DNA of 19,894 nucleotides from UBA288 sp964461885 (GCA_964461885.1 CAYWVY010000042.1:1-19894), one strand, 5' to 3'; positions 6,865-15,081 are shown, numbered from the stretch's first letter. Notes: generated by a model from the sequence alone, not told the origin. A program made the numbers and translations.

Positions 6865-8254
6865 AGTCGAGCACTTCGGGCACGAGCGTCTGGAGGTCGA
6901 GCACGACCGCGCGGGCCGGGGTCGGGTTGACGTTCATCTGCTTCTGGAACGCGGTCTGAGACTGCCATGCCCCGGCGTTCACCCCGAGCACCCCGCGATA
7001 CTGGCAGAGGCCCAGGATGTGGACGTGCCCCGTCAGCAGCACCTCGGGCACGGGATCGATCAGGTGCCGGTCGAGCTTGGCGGCCGCGAGAGGGGTACGC
7101 CGGCCGTAGCTCGGGGCCAGGTGACGCCGCCGGAGCATCTCCTCCATCATCTCCCCCGGCCTCTCGTACGTGGCCCCGGGGATGAGCGAGATCAGATCGT
7201 CCATCGCCCGGCCATGATACATAAGGATCCGGACGCCCTGGAGAGAGATGAGGGCCGGGTTCTCGACGAGCGTGCAGTTGTCGGGGAGATGAGACGCGAA
7301 CCGTTCGGGGAGGGCAGGCTGCGGCTCGGCCCCGCGGACCACGTCGTGGTTGCCGGGGGCAGCCACGATCCGCAGGTGTTCGGGCAGGTCCCCGAGCATC
7401 CGGCCGAACTCGGCGTACTGCTCGTCGATGTTCGAGATCACCAGCTCCTGCTCCTGGCCCGGGTAGACGCCGATCCCGTCCACGAGGTCGCCCGCGATCA
7501 GCAGGTACCCGATCTCGTCGCTCTCGTGAAGCCAGCTGGCGAACCGGTCCCAGGCCTCGGGCAGGAACGTGTTCGAGCCGACGTGGACGTCGGAGATCAG
7601 GACGGCTTTGCCCGGCTCCTTCGAGAGAAAGGGCGCGTGGCTGACCGGGACCTCGGGCCGGAGGATCTGCTCGCCGTAGAAGAGTGACCCCTCGTCCGAG
7701 AGCTTGCCGCGCACTCCGACCACCTCGTCCGGCACGAGCCGCTCGGCCTGGTCGAAGTCCGGCCGGTTCTTGTTGAAGAGGACGGGGATCACGCCGGTCG
7801 GGTCTTCGAGCTGAACGATCCGGTGCCCCTTCGCGGTCCCCCGCCCCTCGATGACCATCCCGATGATCGTGCACTCCTGCTGCCGGTACCGGCTCGACCT
7901 GACCAGGGCTTCGATCGGCATCGCGTGGACGCGGGACCGGACGAGTCCCCCGAGGCGCGTGTACCGGTCGCGGAAGTAGTGGACGTAGTCCTGGACCGAA
8001 GTGATCGGGTCGGACGAGCCGGCGGCGCCGGCCAGCACCTCGAGCGGGTCCGAGAGGAACCGGACCCCGTCCCTCTCGGGCCGGATGGACGGGATCGCAG
8101 CGCGCGAGACCACGACCACGTCGTCGGGGGTCTCGCGGATGATGCGGTCGACAAGCCCCGGGTCGTTCTGCTCCCGGATCCAGGCCACCACCTCGGGGTG
8201 GACCTGCCGCTTGGCGAGCAGGAACCGCTGAACGATCTCTGCGGACTCGAGCAT
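6857..8254 (-). CDS. polB: DNA polymerase II (family D) small subunit DP1
   Basis: 465 residues, normal length for the exonuclease subunit of the heterodimeric archaeal replicative polymerase PolD. The N-terminal ~110 residues are helical. An OB-fold region follows (~126-200: CTIIGMVIEGRG, LEDPTGVIPVLF). A calcineurin-like, Mre11-related phosphoesterase domain carries all metal ligands: DVHVGS (222-227), GDLVDG (255-260), GNHD (301-304), MYHGR (His347) and TGHVH (408-412). It supplies 3'-5' proofreading and binds the large catalytic subunit DP2, which is not in this window. GGAGAT lies 5 nt before the ATG. A TATA-like GGATAACC (8292-8285) is about 34 bp upstream. It is divergent from the signal peptidase gene across 77 bp and convergent with the PNPOx-like gene. 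Confidence 0.96.
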   Translation of the reverse strand: MLESAEIVQRFLLAKRQVHPEVVAWIREQNDPGLVDRIIRETPDDVVVVSRAAIPSIRPERDGVRFLSDPLEVLAGAAGSSDPITSVQDYVHYFRDRYTRLGGLVRSRVHAMPIEALVRSSRYRQQECTIIGMVIEGRGTAKGHRIVQLEDPTGVIPVLFNKNRPDFDQAERLVPDEVVGVRGKLSDEGSLFYGEQILRPEVPVSHAPFLSKEPGKAVLISDVHVGSNTFLPEAWDRFASWLHESDEIGYLLIAGDLVDGIGVYPGQEQELVISNIDEQYAEFGRMLGDLPEHLRIVAAPGNHDVVRGAEPQPALPERFASHLPDNCTLVENPALISLQGVRILMYHGRAMDDLISLIPGATYERPGEMMEEMLRRRHLAPSYGRRTPLAAAKLDRHLIDPVPEVLLTGHVHILGLCQYRGVLGVNAGAWQSQTAFQKQMNVNPTPARAVVLDLQTLVPEVLDFS

Positions 8255-8282
8255 CGGATCTCCGTTGTGCCTGGCGGGAGAT

Positions 8283-8303
8283 AGGTTATCCGCTACCTTT
8301 AAG
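8283..8303. promoter_or_regulatory. Divergent promoter region of polB and the signal peptidase gene
   Basis: The 77-bp gap holds GGATAACC on the minus strand (8292-8285, ~34 bp before the polB ATG) and CTTTAAG on the plus strand (8297-8303, ~32 bp before the signal peptidase ATG). Both are modest TATA-like boxes at suitable distances for short leaders. Confidence 0.4.
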
Positions 8304-8331
8304 AACGGCCTCGAAGCAACCCTTCAGGAAC

Positions 8332-9045
8332 ATGGGGGCATCCAAACCGGACCCATCCATCATCGAGCGGTTGCGCGACCCGGACGACCGATGGGCCGGC
8401 ATAGTCCGGGACCTGATCTGGGTCGTCGGCGTGGTCGGCCTGATCGCACTCGCGCTCTTTCTCGTCTCGGGAACCTGGCCCGCGGTGGTCGCGATCGAGT
8501 CCGGGAGCATGGTCCCGAACATGAACGTCGGGGACCTGGTGCTCGTGGTCTCGGCCGACCGGTACGGCAACCTCACGACCTCGGAAGAGGGGGCGCAGAC
8601 GGGGTACGGCAGGTTCAACACCCACCCCAGCAGCGCGGGAGACCCGGTCTACGGCGACGTGATCGTCTACAAGCCGAACGGCGCGACGAATATTCACCCG
8701 ATCATACACCGGGCACTGGAATACGTGAACGAGTCCGAGGCGGCGACCCGGTTCGGAGCAGACCACGCCGGGTACATCACGAAGGGGGACCATAATACGA
8801 TCCAGGATCAGGATCCGCTCGCCCAGTACCAGGGGTTCGGGCACATCCAGCCGGTCAAGGATGAGTGGATCATCGGCAAGGCCTTCTTCGTGATCCCGTT
8901 TGTCGGGCATTTACCTCTGAATCTTCCGCTGGTAGCGGCCGTCGTGATCGGCCTGATGCTCCTCTACGAGGTCTGGTCGTGGTGGCGCCAGAGGGAGCCC
9001 GAGCCGGAGCCTTCCCGCTCGAAGAAGAAGAACAGGAGACGCTGA
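8332..9045 (+). CDS. Signal peptidase I, archaeal/ER type (S26B)
   Basis: 237 residues. An N-terminal transmembrane helix (about 27-47) is followed by IESGSMVPNM with the catalytic Ser59. The general base is a His (IIHRAL, His126) instead of the Lys of bacterial enzymes, as in archaeal and ER Sec11-type peptidases, and YITKGDHN (Asp153) supplies the Asp region. A second hydrophobic segment (196-217) precedes a charged tail of PEPEPEP and KKKNRRR, which suggests C-terminal membrane anchoring with the basic end in the cytoplasm. It cleaves Sec signal peptides at the membrane; the SGNH and PEGA proteins of this window are candidate substrates. AGGA lies just before the ATG. The next gene, cofH, starts 2 nt after the stop, so the two are probably cotranscribed. 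Confidence 0.93.
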   Translation: MGASKPDPSIIERLRDPDDRWAGIVRDLIWVVGVVGLIALALFLVSGTWPAVVAIESGSMVPNMNVGDLVLVVSADRYGNLTTSEEGAQTGYGRFNTHPSSAGDPVYGDVIVYKPNGATNIHPIIHRALEYVNESEAATRFGADHAGYITKGDHNTIQDQDPLAQYQGFGHIQPVKDEWIIGKAFFVIPFVGHLPLNLPLVAAVVIGLMLLYEVWSWWRQREPEPEPSRSKKKNRRR

Positions 9046-9047
9046 TC

Positions 9048-10148
9048 GTGGACCTTCGGACCCTTCTCTCGGACACGGTCGCCGGCCACCGCCTGACGCC
9101 GGCCGAAGGACGGCGACTGATCGCGACCACCGGCCGGGACGTGCTCGCGATCGCGTCGGCCGCCGACGAGGCCCGCGAGGAGCGGGTTGGTGACCGGGTC
9201 ACCTACGTCCGGAACCAGAACCTCCACGTCACGAACATCTGCAAGAATCTCTGCGGCTTCTGCGGGTTCGGAAAGGCGAAGGGCGCACCCGGGACCTACC
9301 TCTTCGGCAAGGACGAGGTCCAGCGCAAGGCGCGGCTCGCGGTCGGCCGCGAAGTGACCGAGATCTGCCCGCTCTCGGGGGTCCATCCCGATTTCACTCT
9401 CGAGTCGTATGTGGACCTGCTCGAGTGGATCCGCGAGGTCGCTCCCGGCGTGGATGTCCACACCTGCTCGCCCGAGGAGGTCTCGTACGTGGCCGGCAAG
9501 GCCGGGATTCCAACCCGCGAGGTGCTCGGACGGCTCCGGGAGGCCGGGCTCGGCACCCTCCAGGGGACTGCGGCCGAGATCCTGGTCGACGAGGTCCGGG
9601 CCGTGATCTGCCCGAAGAAGTGCGACACCGCGACCTGGCTCCGGGTGATCCGGGAGGCGCACGGTATGGGGATCCGCTCGACTGCGACGATCATGTACGG
9701 CGCCGGTGAGTCGGCCGCTGACCGGATCGAGCACCTGGATCTGCTCCGCGGCGTCCAGGACGAGACAGGCGGGTTCACCGAGCTCGTGCCCATGAGCTAC
9801 CTGTTCCAGAACACCCCGCTTTACCGCGCGGGCCTGGCGCTCCCGGGGGCCACGGGTCGGGAGGACGTCCTGATGATCGCCGTCGCCCGGCTGTACCTCG
9901 ACAACTTCGACCACGTCCAGGTCTCGTGGGGAAAGGTCGGGATGAAGATGGTCTCGATGCTCCTCCTCGCGGGTGGCGACGATCTCGGCGGGACCATGTT
10001 CGAGGACGAGGTCTCGGTCGATGCCGGGGCCGATGAGGCCTCGTACCTGGACCCGAAAGAGATGGCCCGGATCGCGGCCGACCTGGGACGGCGGCTCTGC
10101 CGGCGGTCCACGACCTACGAGCTCCTCGATGAGGGAGATCTCGCCTAG
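9048..10148 (+). CDS. cofH: CofH-family radical SAM protein (first paralogue)
   Basis: 366 residues from GTG 9048, chosen because AGGAG (9034-9038) lies 9 nt upstream and the start is 2 nt after the signal peptidase stop; the longer frame is antisense-like peptidase overlap. Radical SAM cluster NICKNLCGFCGF has Cys65, Cys69 and Cys72 (CX3CX2C). CofH makes 5-amino-5-(4-hydroxybenzyl)-6-(D-ribitylimino)uracil from tyrosine and 5-amino-6-ribitylaminouracil, the step before CofG closes the Fo deazaflavin of coenzyme F420. Family marks include GTAAEILVD, STATIMYG, DETGGFTELVP, NTPLYRAG and DDLGGTMFED. It departs from the usual CofH pattern in VHTCSPEEV (for HAFSPxEV), LQGTAAE (for MPGTAAE), MYGAGES (for MYGHVE-like) and VSWGKVGMK (for ASWVKLG). 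Two CofH copies are known in methanogens. No cofG is present here. Confidence 0.85.
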   Translation: MDLRTLLSDTVAGHRLTPAEGRRLIATTGRDVLAIASAADEAREERVGDRVTYVRNQNLHVTNICKNLCGFCGFGKAKGAPGTYLFGKDEVQRKARLAVGREVTEICPLSGVHPDFTLESYVDLLEWIREVAPGVDVHTCSPEEVSYVAGKAGIPTREVLGRLREAGLGTLQGTAAEILVDEVRAVICPKKCDTATWLRVIREAHGMGIRSTATIMYGAGESAADRIEHLDLLRGVQDETGGFTELVPMSYLFQNTPLYRAGLALPGATGREDVLMIAVARLYLDNFDHVQVSWGKVGMKMVSMLLLAGGDDLGGTMFEDEVSVDAGADEASYLDPKEMARIAADLGRRLCRRSTTYELLDEGDLA

Positions 10149-10171
10149 GCGAGCCGGCCCCGACCGCGCCG

Positions 10172-10180
10172 CTTATATGG
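10172..10180 (+). promoter_or_regulatory. TATA box for the second cofH
   Basis: CTTATATGG in the 60-bp gap between the two cofH genes, about 33 bp before the ATG at 10209. It gives the second paralogue its own promoter with a leader of a few bases. No Shine-Dalgarno site is visible. Confidence 0.6.
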
Positions 10181-10208
10181 TTGACCGTGTCATGCTCTCG
10201 CACGGCAC

Positions 10209-11315
10209 ATGACTCAGGCCATAAACGGTCACGTTCTCGGGCACTTTCTCGCCGATGTCGAGGGTGGCCACCAACTCACGGCGGAGGAGGGTGTGGCCCT
10301 CCTCTCGGCGACGGGCCCGGCCGTCCTTGCCATCGCGGCGGTCGCCGATCGGGTCCGGGCCGCGCGGGCGGGCGAAACGGTCACGTTCGTCCGCAACCAG
10401 AACCTGAACGTTACGAATCTCTGCGTGAACCGCTGCGGCTTCTGCGGCTTCTCGCGGAGGGAGGGCGACCCCGACGCCTTCCTGCTCTCCCTCGACGACG
10501 TCCGCGAGGCGGCACGACTCGCGCTCTCCCGGGGCGTGACCGAGATCTGCACCGTCTCGGGCCTCGCGCCGGCTTTCACGGGCGAGACCTACTCAGCTAT
10601 CCTCGGGGCCTGCCGCGACGGGGCACCCGGGGTGCACCTTCACGCGGGGAACCCCCAGGAGGTTGCGTACGGCGCGGCCCGGAGCGGGTGGAGCACGGGG
10701 GAGCAGCTGGCCCTGCTCCGAAAGGCCGGGCTCGGCTCACTCTGCGGTACGGCGGCCGAGATCCTTGTCGACAGCGTCCGTAGACGCATCTGCCCGGGGA
10801 AGATCCGGACGGCCGAGTGGGCCCGGATCATCGTCGAGGCCCACAGGATGGGCATCCCGTCGACCGCGACGATCATGTACGGATCGGGCGAGTCGGCGGC
10901 TGAGCGGATCCAGCACCTCGGGGTGCTGCGGGAGATCCAGGACGAGACCGGGGGGTTCACGGAGTTCGTGCCCCTCTCGTACGTCCACACCTGCACCCCG
11001 CTCTACCGCGCCGGGCTGGCCCCGGCGGGGGCAACGGGCCGGGAGGACCTCCTCATGACCGCCGTCGCCCGGCTGTACCTCGACAATGTCGATCATATCC
11101 AGGCCTCGTGGGTCAAGCTCGGGACAAAGCTCGCAACCCTCCTCCTTCTCGCAGGTGCGGACGACCTCGGGGGAACCCTCTACGAGGAGCACATCACGAG
11201 CGCGGCCGGCGGCAGCGGCGAGGGGTACCTCGACCCGGCCGAGATGGTGCGGATCGCGGCCGACCTCGATCGGCCGCTCGCCGAACGGACCACGCTCTAC
11301 GCACGGGTCGACTGA
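10209..11315 (+). CDS. cofH: CofH-family radical SAM protein (second paralogue)
   Basis: 368 residues. Cluster NLCVNRCGFCGF has Cys72, Cys76 and Cys79. It aligns with the first paralogue over its whole length (VRNQNL, GTAAEILVD, STATIMYG, DETGGFTEFVP, LYLDNVDHIQASW). It is nearer the canonical CofH in the C-terminal QASWVKLGTKLA and GGTLYEEHI segments, so it is the better candidate for the tyrosine-dependent Fo synthase subunit 2. It carries LHAGNPQEV, LCGTAAE and MYGSGES where canonical CofH has HAFSPxEV, MPGTAAE and a His in MYGH. It has its own TATA box. On the opposite strand its 3' half is read through by the MFS frame. The function of the pair as CofH is likely; which copy does what is unknown. 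Confidence 0.87.
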   Translation: MTQAINGHVLGHFLADVEGGHQLTAEEGVALLSATGPAVLAIAAVADRVRAARAGETVTFVRNQNLNVTNLCVNRCGFCGFSRREGDPDAFLLSLDDVREAARLALSRGVTEICTVSGLAPAFTGETYSAILGACRDGAPGVHLHAGNPQEVAYGAARSGWSTGEQLALLRKAGLGSLCGTAAEILVDSVRRRICPGKIRTAEWARIIVEAHRMGIPSTATIMYGSGESAAERIQHLGVLREIQDETGGFTEFVPLSYVHTCTPLYRAGLAPAGATGREDLLMTAVARLYLDNVDHIQASWVKLGTKLATLLLLAGADDLGGTLYEEHITSAAGGSGEGYLDPAEMVRIAADLDRPLAERTTLYARVD

Positions 11316-12698
11316 ACGGCCGGGACCGGCCGGGACCGGCCGGAGCAGCACGAGCACCACGAACGCGGCTGCGACGAGCGCGAGGTCGAGCCATGCCAGG
11401 AGCCGGATGGACGCGAGGAGCGTCCCGGCCGGTGCCGCGGCAGCGGGAACGCCCCCGAGGAGGAGCCCGAAGATCGCGGCCGACGAGCCGAGGGCGAGGG
11501 TCTGGCCGACAAGGCGCATGCTCTCTTCGGCGCTCGAGGCGACCGCGAACTGCTCGCGCCCGATCGGCGCGAGGACGATCCGCACCAGCGGCGCGGCGAA
11601 GAGGGCCGGCCCGGCCCCGATCAGGACGAGGACCGCGAGGATTGCCGCGAGCGGGGTCCCGGCGCCGAGGGTTCCGAGCAGGGCGAGCGCCACACCGGCC
11701 GCCACGCATCCCGTCGCCGCCACGGCGCGGGGTTCGACCCGGTCCGCCATCAGGCCGGCCGGCTGCGAGAGCAGGGCCATGACGATCGGGGAGACGACGA
11801 GCAGGAGCGACGCTGTCCAGGCGTCGTAGCCCTCGATCTCCTGGAGGTAGAGGCTGAGCAGGAGCGACGGGGCGAAGGTGCCGGCATAGAAGACGAGCAC
11901 GGCCAGGTTGCCGAGCCCGAAGCAGGGACGCCGGAGGAGGTCGAGATCGAGCAGGGGGTCCTCCCGGCGCCGCTCGAGGCGGACGAAGAGCGCGAGTCCG
12001 ACCGCTCCCGCCCCGGCGAGGAGCGCGCCGGTCATCGCAGGCAAGGTCGAGAGCCCGATCATCAGGGCGAGGAGCGCGGCGACCCAGACCACCGCGCCGG
12101 CCCGATCGAATCGGCGGTCCCGCGAGAGCGCGCACTCGACCTGGACCCGGCGGCCGGCGAACCACGCGACGACGACGGCGACCACGACCACGGGGACAAA
12201 GAGCGCCCGCCACGAGACGAGGTCGGTCAGCAGGCCGCCGGCGAGCGTCCCGGCCGAGAAGCCGACCATCAGCAGGGCGACCGTGGTCCCGATGGCGCGC
12301 CCGCGCTCCTCCTCGGGGGAGACCAGGCTCACGAACGCGAGCGAGGTGCCGAAGACCATCGCGGCGCCGATTCCTGTGGCGGCCCGGGCCGCGATAAGGA
12401 CCGGTGCCGAGGGGGCGAGCGCCGCGAGCACCGCCGTCACCGCGTAGATCCCGATCCCCGTCGTGAAGAGGCGGCGGACCCCGAGGATGTCGCCGAGCCG
12501 GCCGAACGGGAGCAGGAACGCGCCGGCCGCGAGAAAGAAGACGGTGCCGACCCAGGCGAGGTCCGCCGCGGAGAGGTCGAACTCGCGGCCGATCGCGGGC
12601 AGGGCGACCACGAGCCCCGAGACCATGAACGGTGCGAGCGATGAGCCGAGTGCGACCGCAACCAGGACCCGCCGCCGCTCGGCCGCATCGACAGCCAT
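10737..12698 (-). CDS. MFS drug-exporter-like permease (DHA2/EmrB-QacA type) with run-on C-terminus
   Basis: The frame as given codes 653 residues. Residues 1-456 are a complete DHA2-like, ~14-helix proton-coupled exporter: first helix LVAVALGSSLAPFMVSG, loop motif A GRLGDILGVRRLF, then ARAATGIGAAMVFG and EERGRAIG, ending in a last helix LVAAAFVVLVLL. Substrate unknown. After RPVPA the frame enters a 10-bp tandem repeat (11317-11343) and continues for ~190 residues antisense to cofH; that tail is hydrophilic, full of Arg, Pro and Glu, and looks non-natural. With one repeat unit fewer, translation would end after ...LLRPVPAVQSTRA at TAG 11297, giving 463 residues, the usual family length. So either the repeat is variable or there is an error here. 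It starts 6 nt after the iron-sulfur flavoprotein gene, so it is probably cotranscribed. Confidence 0.8.
   Translation of the reverse strand: MAVDAAERRRVLVAVALGSSLAPFMVSGLVVALPAIGREFDLSAADLAWVGTVFFLAAGAFLLPFGRLGDILGVRRLFTTGIGIYAVTAVLAALAPSAPVLIAARAATGIGAAMVFGTSLAFVSLVSPEEERGRAIGTTVALLMVGFSAGTLAGGLLTDLVSWRALFVPVVVVAVVVAWFAGRRVQVECALSRDRRFDRAGAVVWVAALLALMIGLSTLPAMTGALLAGAGAVGLALFVRLERRREDPLLDLDLLRRPCFGLGNLAVLVFYAGTFAPSLLLSLYLQEIEGYDAWTASLLLVVSPIVMALLSQPAGLMADRVEPRAVAATGCVAAGVALALLGTLGAGTPLAAILAVLVLIGAGPALFAAPLVRIVLAPIGREQFAVASSAEESMRLVGQTLALGSSAAIFGLLLGGVPAAAAPAGTLLASIRLLAWLDLALVAAAFVVLVLLRPVPAGPGRSVDPCVERGPFGERPIEVGRDPHHLGRVEVPLAAAAGRARDVLLVEGSPEVVRTCEKEEGCELCPELDPRGLDMIDIVEVQPGDGGHEEVLPARCPRRGQPGAVERGAGVDVREGHELREPPGLVLDLPQHPEVLDPLSRRLARSVHDRRGRRDAHPVGLDDDPGPLGRPDLPRADASTDAVDKDLGRRTAE
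11317..11343. repeat. 10-bp tandem repeat (2.7 copies) at the cofH/MFS junction
   Basis: Unit CGGCCGGGAC occurs at 11317-11326 and 11327-11336, with a partial third copy at 11337-11343. It lies just after the cofH stop and inside the C-terminal codons of the MFS gene. A 10-bp unit is not a multiple of three, so any copy change shifts the MFS frame. Confidence 0.9.
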
Positions 12699-12704
12699 CG
12701 CGGC

Positions 12705-13250
12705 CTAGCGCCGCCCGAGATGAGTCACGATCCGCCGTCCCGTCTCGCGCGCGGCCGTCAGCGCGGCCTCGTCCCCGAGAACTGCGCCCGCGGCATAGCC
12801 GTTTCCGACCACGGACCCGAGCGAGACGAACTCGTGGGCAGAGAGGAACCCCTCGATCGTTTCGGCAGCCCGGGGTCCCCCCGCGTTCGCCTGGACCACG
12901 ACCGCGACGCCCCCGCGCCCCGCGAGACGGCGCCGGTGGTAGAGCGAGTACGTCCGGTCGATGAAGTTCTTGGTCTGGCCGTTGACATCGTAGTAGTAGG
13001 TCGGCGCACCGAGGACCACCACCTCCGCCTCGAGCATGCGCTCGGCGATCGCGTCCCAGTCGTCCTGGACCGAGCAGAAGTCCTCCTTCTGGCAGCGTTC
13101 GCACCCGGTGCACGGGCCGATCGTCTTGCCGGCGAGCGAGACATGCCCGGTCTCGATCCCGGCCTTTGCCACCTCGTCGAGCACGGCCCGCACGAGTGCG
13201 ACCGTATTCCCGTTCTCCCGCATGGACCCCGATATCCCCAGCACCTGCAT
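12705..13250 (-). CDS. Iron-sulfur flavoprotein (Isf-like NAD(P)H-dependent FMN reductase family)
   Basis: 181 residues. N-terminal GISGSMRENGNT is the FMN phosphate loop of the flavodoxin-like reductase family. GPCTGCERCQKEDFC has Cys47, Cys50, Cys53 and Cys59, a CX2CX2CX5C motif like the compact 4Fe-4S site of methanogen Isf. LGAPTYYYDVNGQTKNFIDR is the family's flavin-ring loop. Isf proteins move electrons, probably from ferredoxin, to O2, peroxide or other acceptors in the cytoplasm. The frame continues upstream, but ATG 13250 is chosen because it directly begins the first beta strand and has a TATA box 27 bp upstream. The MFS exporter gene starts 6 nt after its stop. Upstream 55 bp away is the histidine kinase gene on the same strand. 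Confidence 0.9.
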   Translation of the reverse strand: MQVLGISGSMRENGNTVALVRAVLDEVAKAGIETGHVSLAGKTIGPCTGCERCQKEDFCSVQDDWDAIAERMLEAEVVVLGAPTYYYDVNGQTKNFIDRTYSLYHRRRLAGRGGVAVVVQANAGGPRAAETIEGFLSAHEFVSLGSVVGNGYAAGAVLGDEAALTAARETGRRIVTHLGRR

Positions 13251-13274
13251 GCGAGATGGATGACCGTTCTGGGT

Positions 13275-13280
13275 GATAAA
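13275..13280 (-). promoter_or_regulatory. TATA box for the isf-MFS unit
   Basis: TTTATC on the minus strand, centred ~27 bp before ATG 13250, implies a leaderless transcript separate from the upstream kinase operon. Confidence 0.5.
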
Positions 13281-13305
13281 GGGTGGCGCTGCACGCGCCG
13301 ACCGG

Positions 13306-15081
13306 CTATCGCCACGTTCCCGGCGGACACCGGATCTCAAAGCGGGCCCCGATTCCGAGCGTGCCCGTCTCCCGGATCTCGATGCCGGTGATCCCGAGGA
13401 TCTGTGCCGTCAGGTAGAGACCGAGACCGGTATTCTTCCCATAGCCCTTCCAGAAGATCAGATCCTTCTCCTCCCGCGGGATCCCGGCCCCGTCGTCCTC
13501 GTACACAACGACGAGGGCTTCCCCATCCGCGTGCGTCGAGACCTTGATCCGCGTGACGGTCTCGCCGTACCGAACCGTGTTGTCAATCATGTTCGCGAAG
13601 ACCTTGCGGAGCATGGGATCCGCCAGCACCTCGTACGTGTCGGTCTCAACATCGAGCCGGATGCCGTCGAGATCAACCTCGGTGAGGGCACTCCGCACGA
13701 CATCCGCCAGTCGCTGCCACTCCGGGGACCCGGTCCCGAGCCGTTCGTAGTCGGCAGCGAACGAGAGGATCTCCTCCATCGACCGTGCCGACTCCGTAAC
13801 GAGCCGGCGGAACCGGGCGCGCCGCTCGGGGTCGGCCTCCCGTTCGATCATGCGGAGGTAGCCCTGGAGGGCCATCAGCCGGTTCCGGAGGTCGTGCCGG
13901 GTCACGTTCGAGATGAGCGCGAGCTTGTCGCTGGCCAGCCGGAGCTCCTTTTCGTACCGGACGCGATCCGTGATCTCGGTCGCGAGGTGGATCACCTTCT
14001 CGAGCCGGCCGTCGTCGTCGAAGATCGGAGTGCACGAGACGAGGTACGTTCCGCCCAGGGCCTCTATCACCATCTCCACCGGGCTGTCCGCCTCCTCCGA
14101 CTGCAGAACGCGGTGGAACGGGCACTCCGCGGGTGGGTCGGTCGAACCGTGGAAGACCTCCGTGCAGGGCTGGCCGATCATCATGTCGGCTGTAAGGCCG
14201 GTGGCCCGCTCCGTCGCCCGGTTCACGGAGAGTATCTCCCGCTCGGGGTTCAGGATCATGATCGGTTGCCCGATCGCCTCGAAGACTACCTTCCACTGGC
14301 GCCCCAGCTCCCTGAGCTCCTCTTCGAGGGCGAGGCGCTCGGCGATATCGATGAACTGGATCACGATCCGGCCCGCCCCGATAGAATAGGCCCAGACTTC
14401 GTAGGCCCCCTCGATCCCGCGGTCACGGTACGTGACGAGGTCGGCATGCCAGGAGCTCCCGTTCCGCGCGACCTCCCGGTAACTCTCGGGCACCCCGGAG
14501 TCCCGAAGGCCCGGGAAGACGTCGTCGATCGTTCGGCCGACGAGATGTGCGTGCTCGATCCCGAGGATCCGATCGGCTGCCGGGTTCGCGCCGAGAAAGA
14601 CCAGCGTGTCTCCCGGCCCGAGCTCGTAGAGGTGGATCCCGGTGGGCGACCCCTCTATTATCCGCCGGTTTCGCACTTCGGAGGCCCGCAGCTCCTCCTC
14701 GGCACGCCGCCGGCGGACAACCTGGCGACACTTGTGGGCAAGCTCGGCGAACTGGGCGGCGGCGTCACCTCCTTTCTGGAGATAGAAGTCGACGCCGTGC
14801 TCGATCGCCTCGATCACGATCTCCTCCCGCCCGCGGCCCGTAAAGAGGATGAACGGGAGGTCGCCGAACCGACGCCGGCACTCGCGGAGGAGCTCGATTC
14901 CGTTCATGCCCGGCATCTGGTAGTCCGACACGACCACGTCGACCCTGAATCGCTCCAGGAGGGCGAGCGCCTCCGTCCCTGATCCTGCAGTCACCACCTC
15001 GAACTCCCCGGTCTCCTGGAGGTAGTGCCGGAGAAGTGCGACAAGCCCGGGTTCGTCATCGACGTACAGGACCGAGATCAT
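13306..15081 (-). CDS. REC-PAS-PAS hybrid sensor histidine kinase
   Basis: 591 residues, no transmembrane helix, so cytoplasmic. The receiver domain (1-120) has acidic pair Asp8-Asp9, phosphoacceptor Asp53 (VSDYQMPG), Thr81 and Lys103. Two PAS domains follow (~135-255 and ~262-378). The second contains QPCTEVFHG and AECPFH, a Cys306/Cys320 pattern seen in a subset of PAS sensors. The dimerisation helix has NVTRHDLRNRL with phospho-His396 of the HDxxN type. The ATPase domain shows N-box NMIDNTVRYG, DDGAGIP, FWKGYGKN and GLGLYL. The receiver-first order is common in methanogen kinases and suggests it is itself a target of phosphotransfer. The ATG overlaps the DUF123 stop in an ATGA, so the genes are translationally coupled. 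No output regulator is encoded nearby. Confidence 0.93.
   Translation of the reverse strand: MISVLYVDDEPGLVALLRHYLQETGEFEVVTAGSGTEALALLERFRVDVVVSDYQMPGMNGIELLRECRRRFGDLPFILFTGRGREEIVIEAIEHGVDFYLQKGGDAAAQFAELAHKCRQVVRRRRAEEELRASEVRNRRIIEGSPTGIHLYELGPGDTLVFLGANPAADRILGIEHAHLVGRTIDDVFPGLRDSGVPESYREVARNGSSWHADLVTYRDRGIEGAYEVWAYSIGAGRIVIQFIDIAERLALEEELRELGRQWKVVFEAIGQPIMILNPEREILSVNRATERATGLTADMMIGQPCTEVFHGSTDPPAECPFHRVLQSEEADSPVEMVIEALGGTYLVSCTPIFDDDGRLEKVIHLATEITDRVRYEKELRLASDKLALISNVTRHDLRNRLMALQGYLRMIEREADPERRARFRRLVTESARSMEEILSFAADYERLGTGSPEWQRLADVVRSALTEVDLDGIRLDVETDTYEVLADPMLRKVFANMIDNTVRYGETVTRIKVSTHADGEALVVVYEDDGAGIPREEKDLIFWKGYGKNTGLGLYLTAQILGITGIEIRETGTLGIGARFEIRCPPGTWR

Noticed and set aside
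11194..13113. 639-codon minus-strand frame overlapping the MFS and Isf genes
   Set aside because: It is out of frame with both real genes and Arg/Pro/Gly-rich. It only becomes relevant as the frame reached if the 10-bp repeat expands by one unit.
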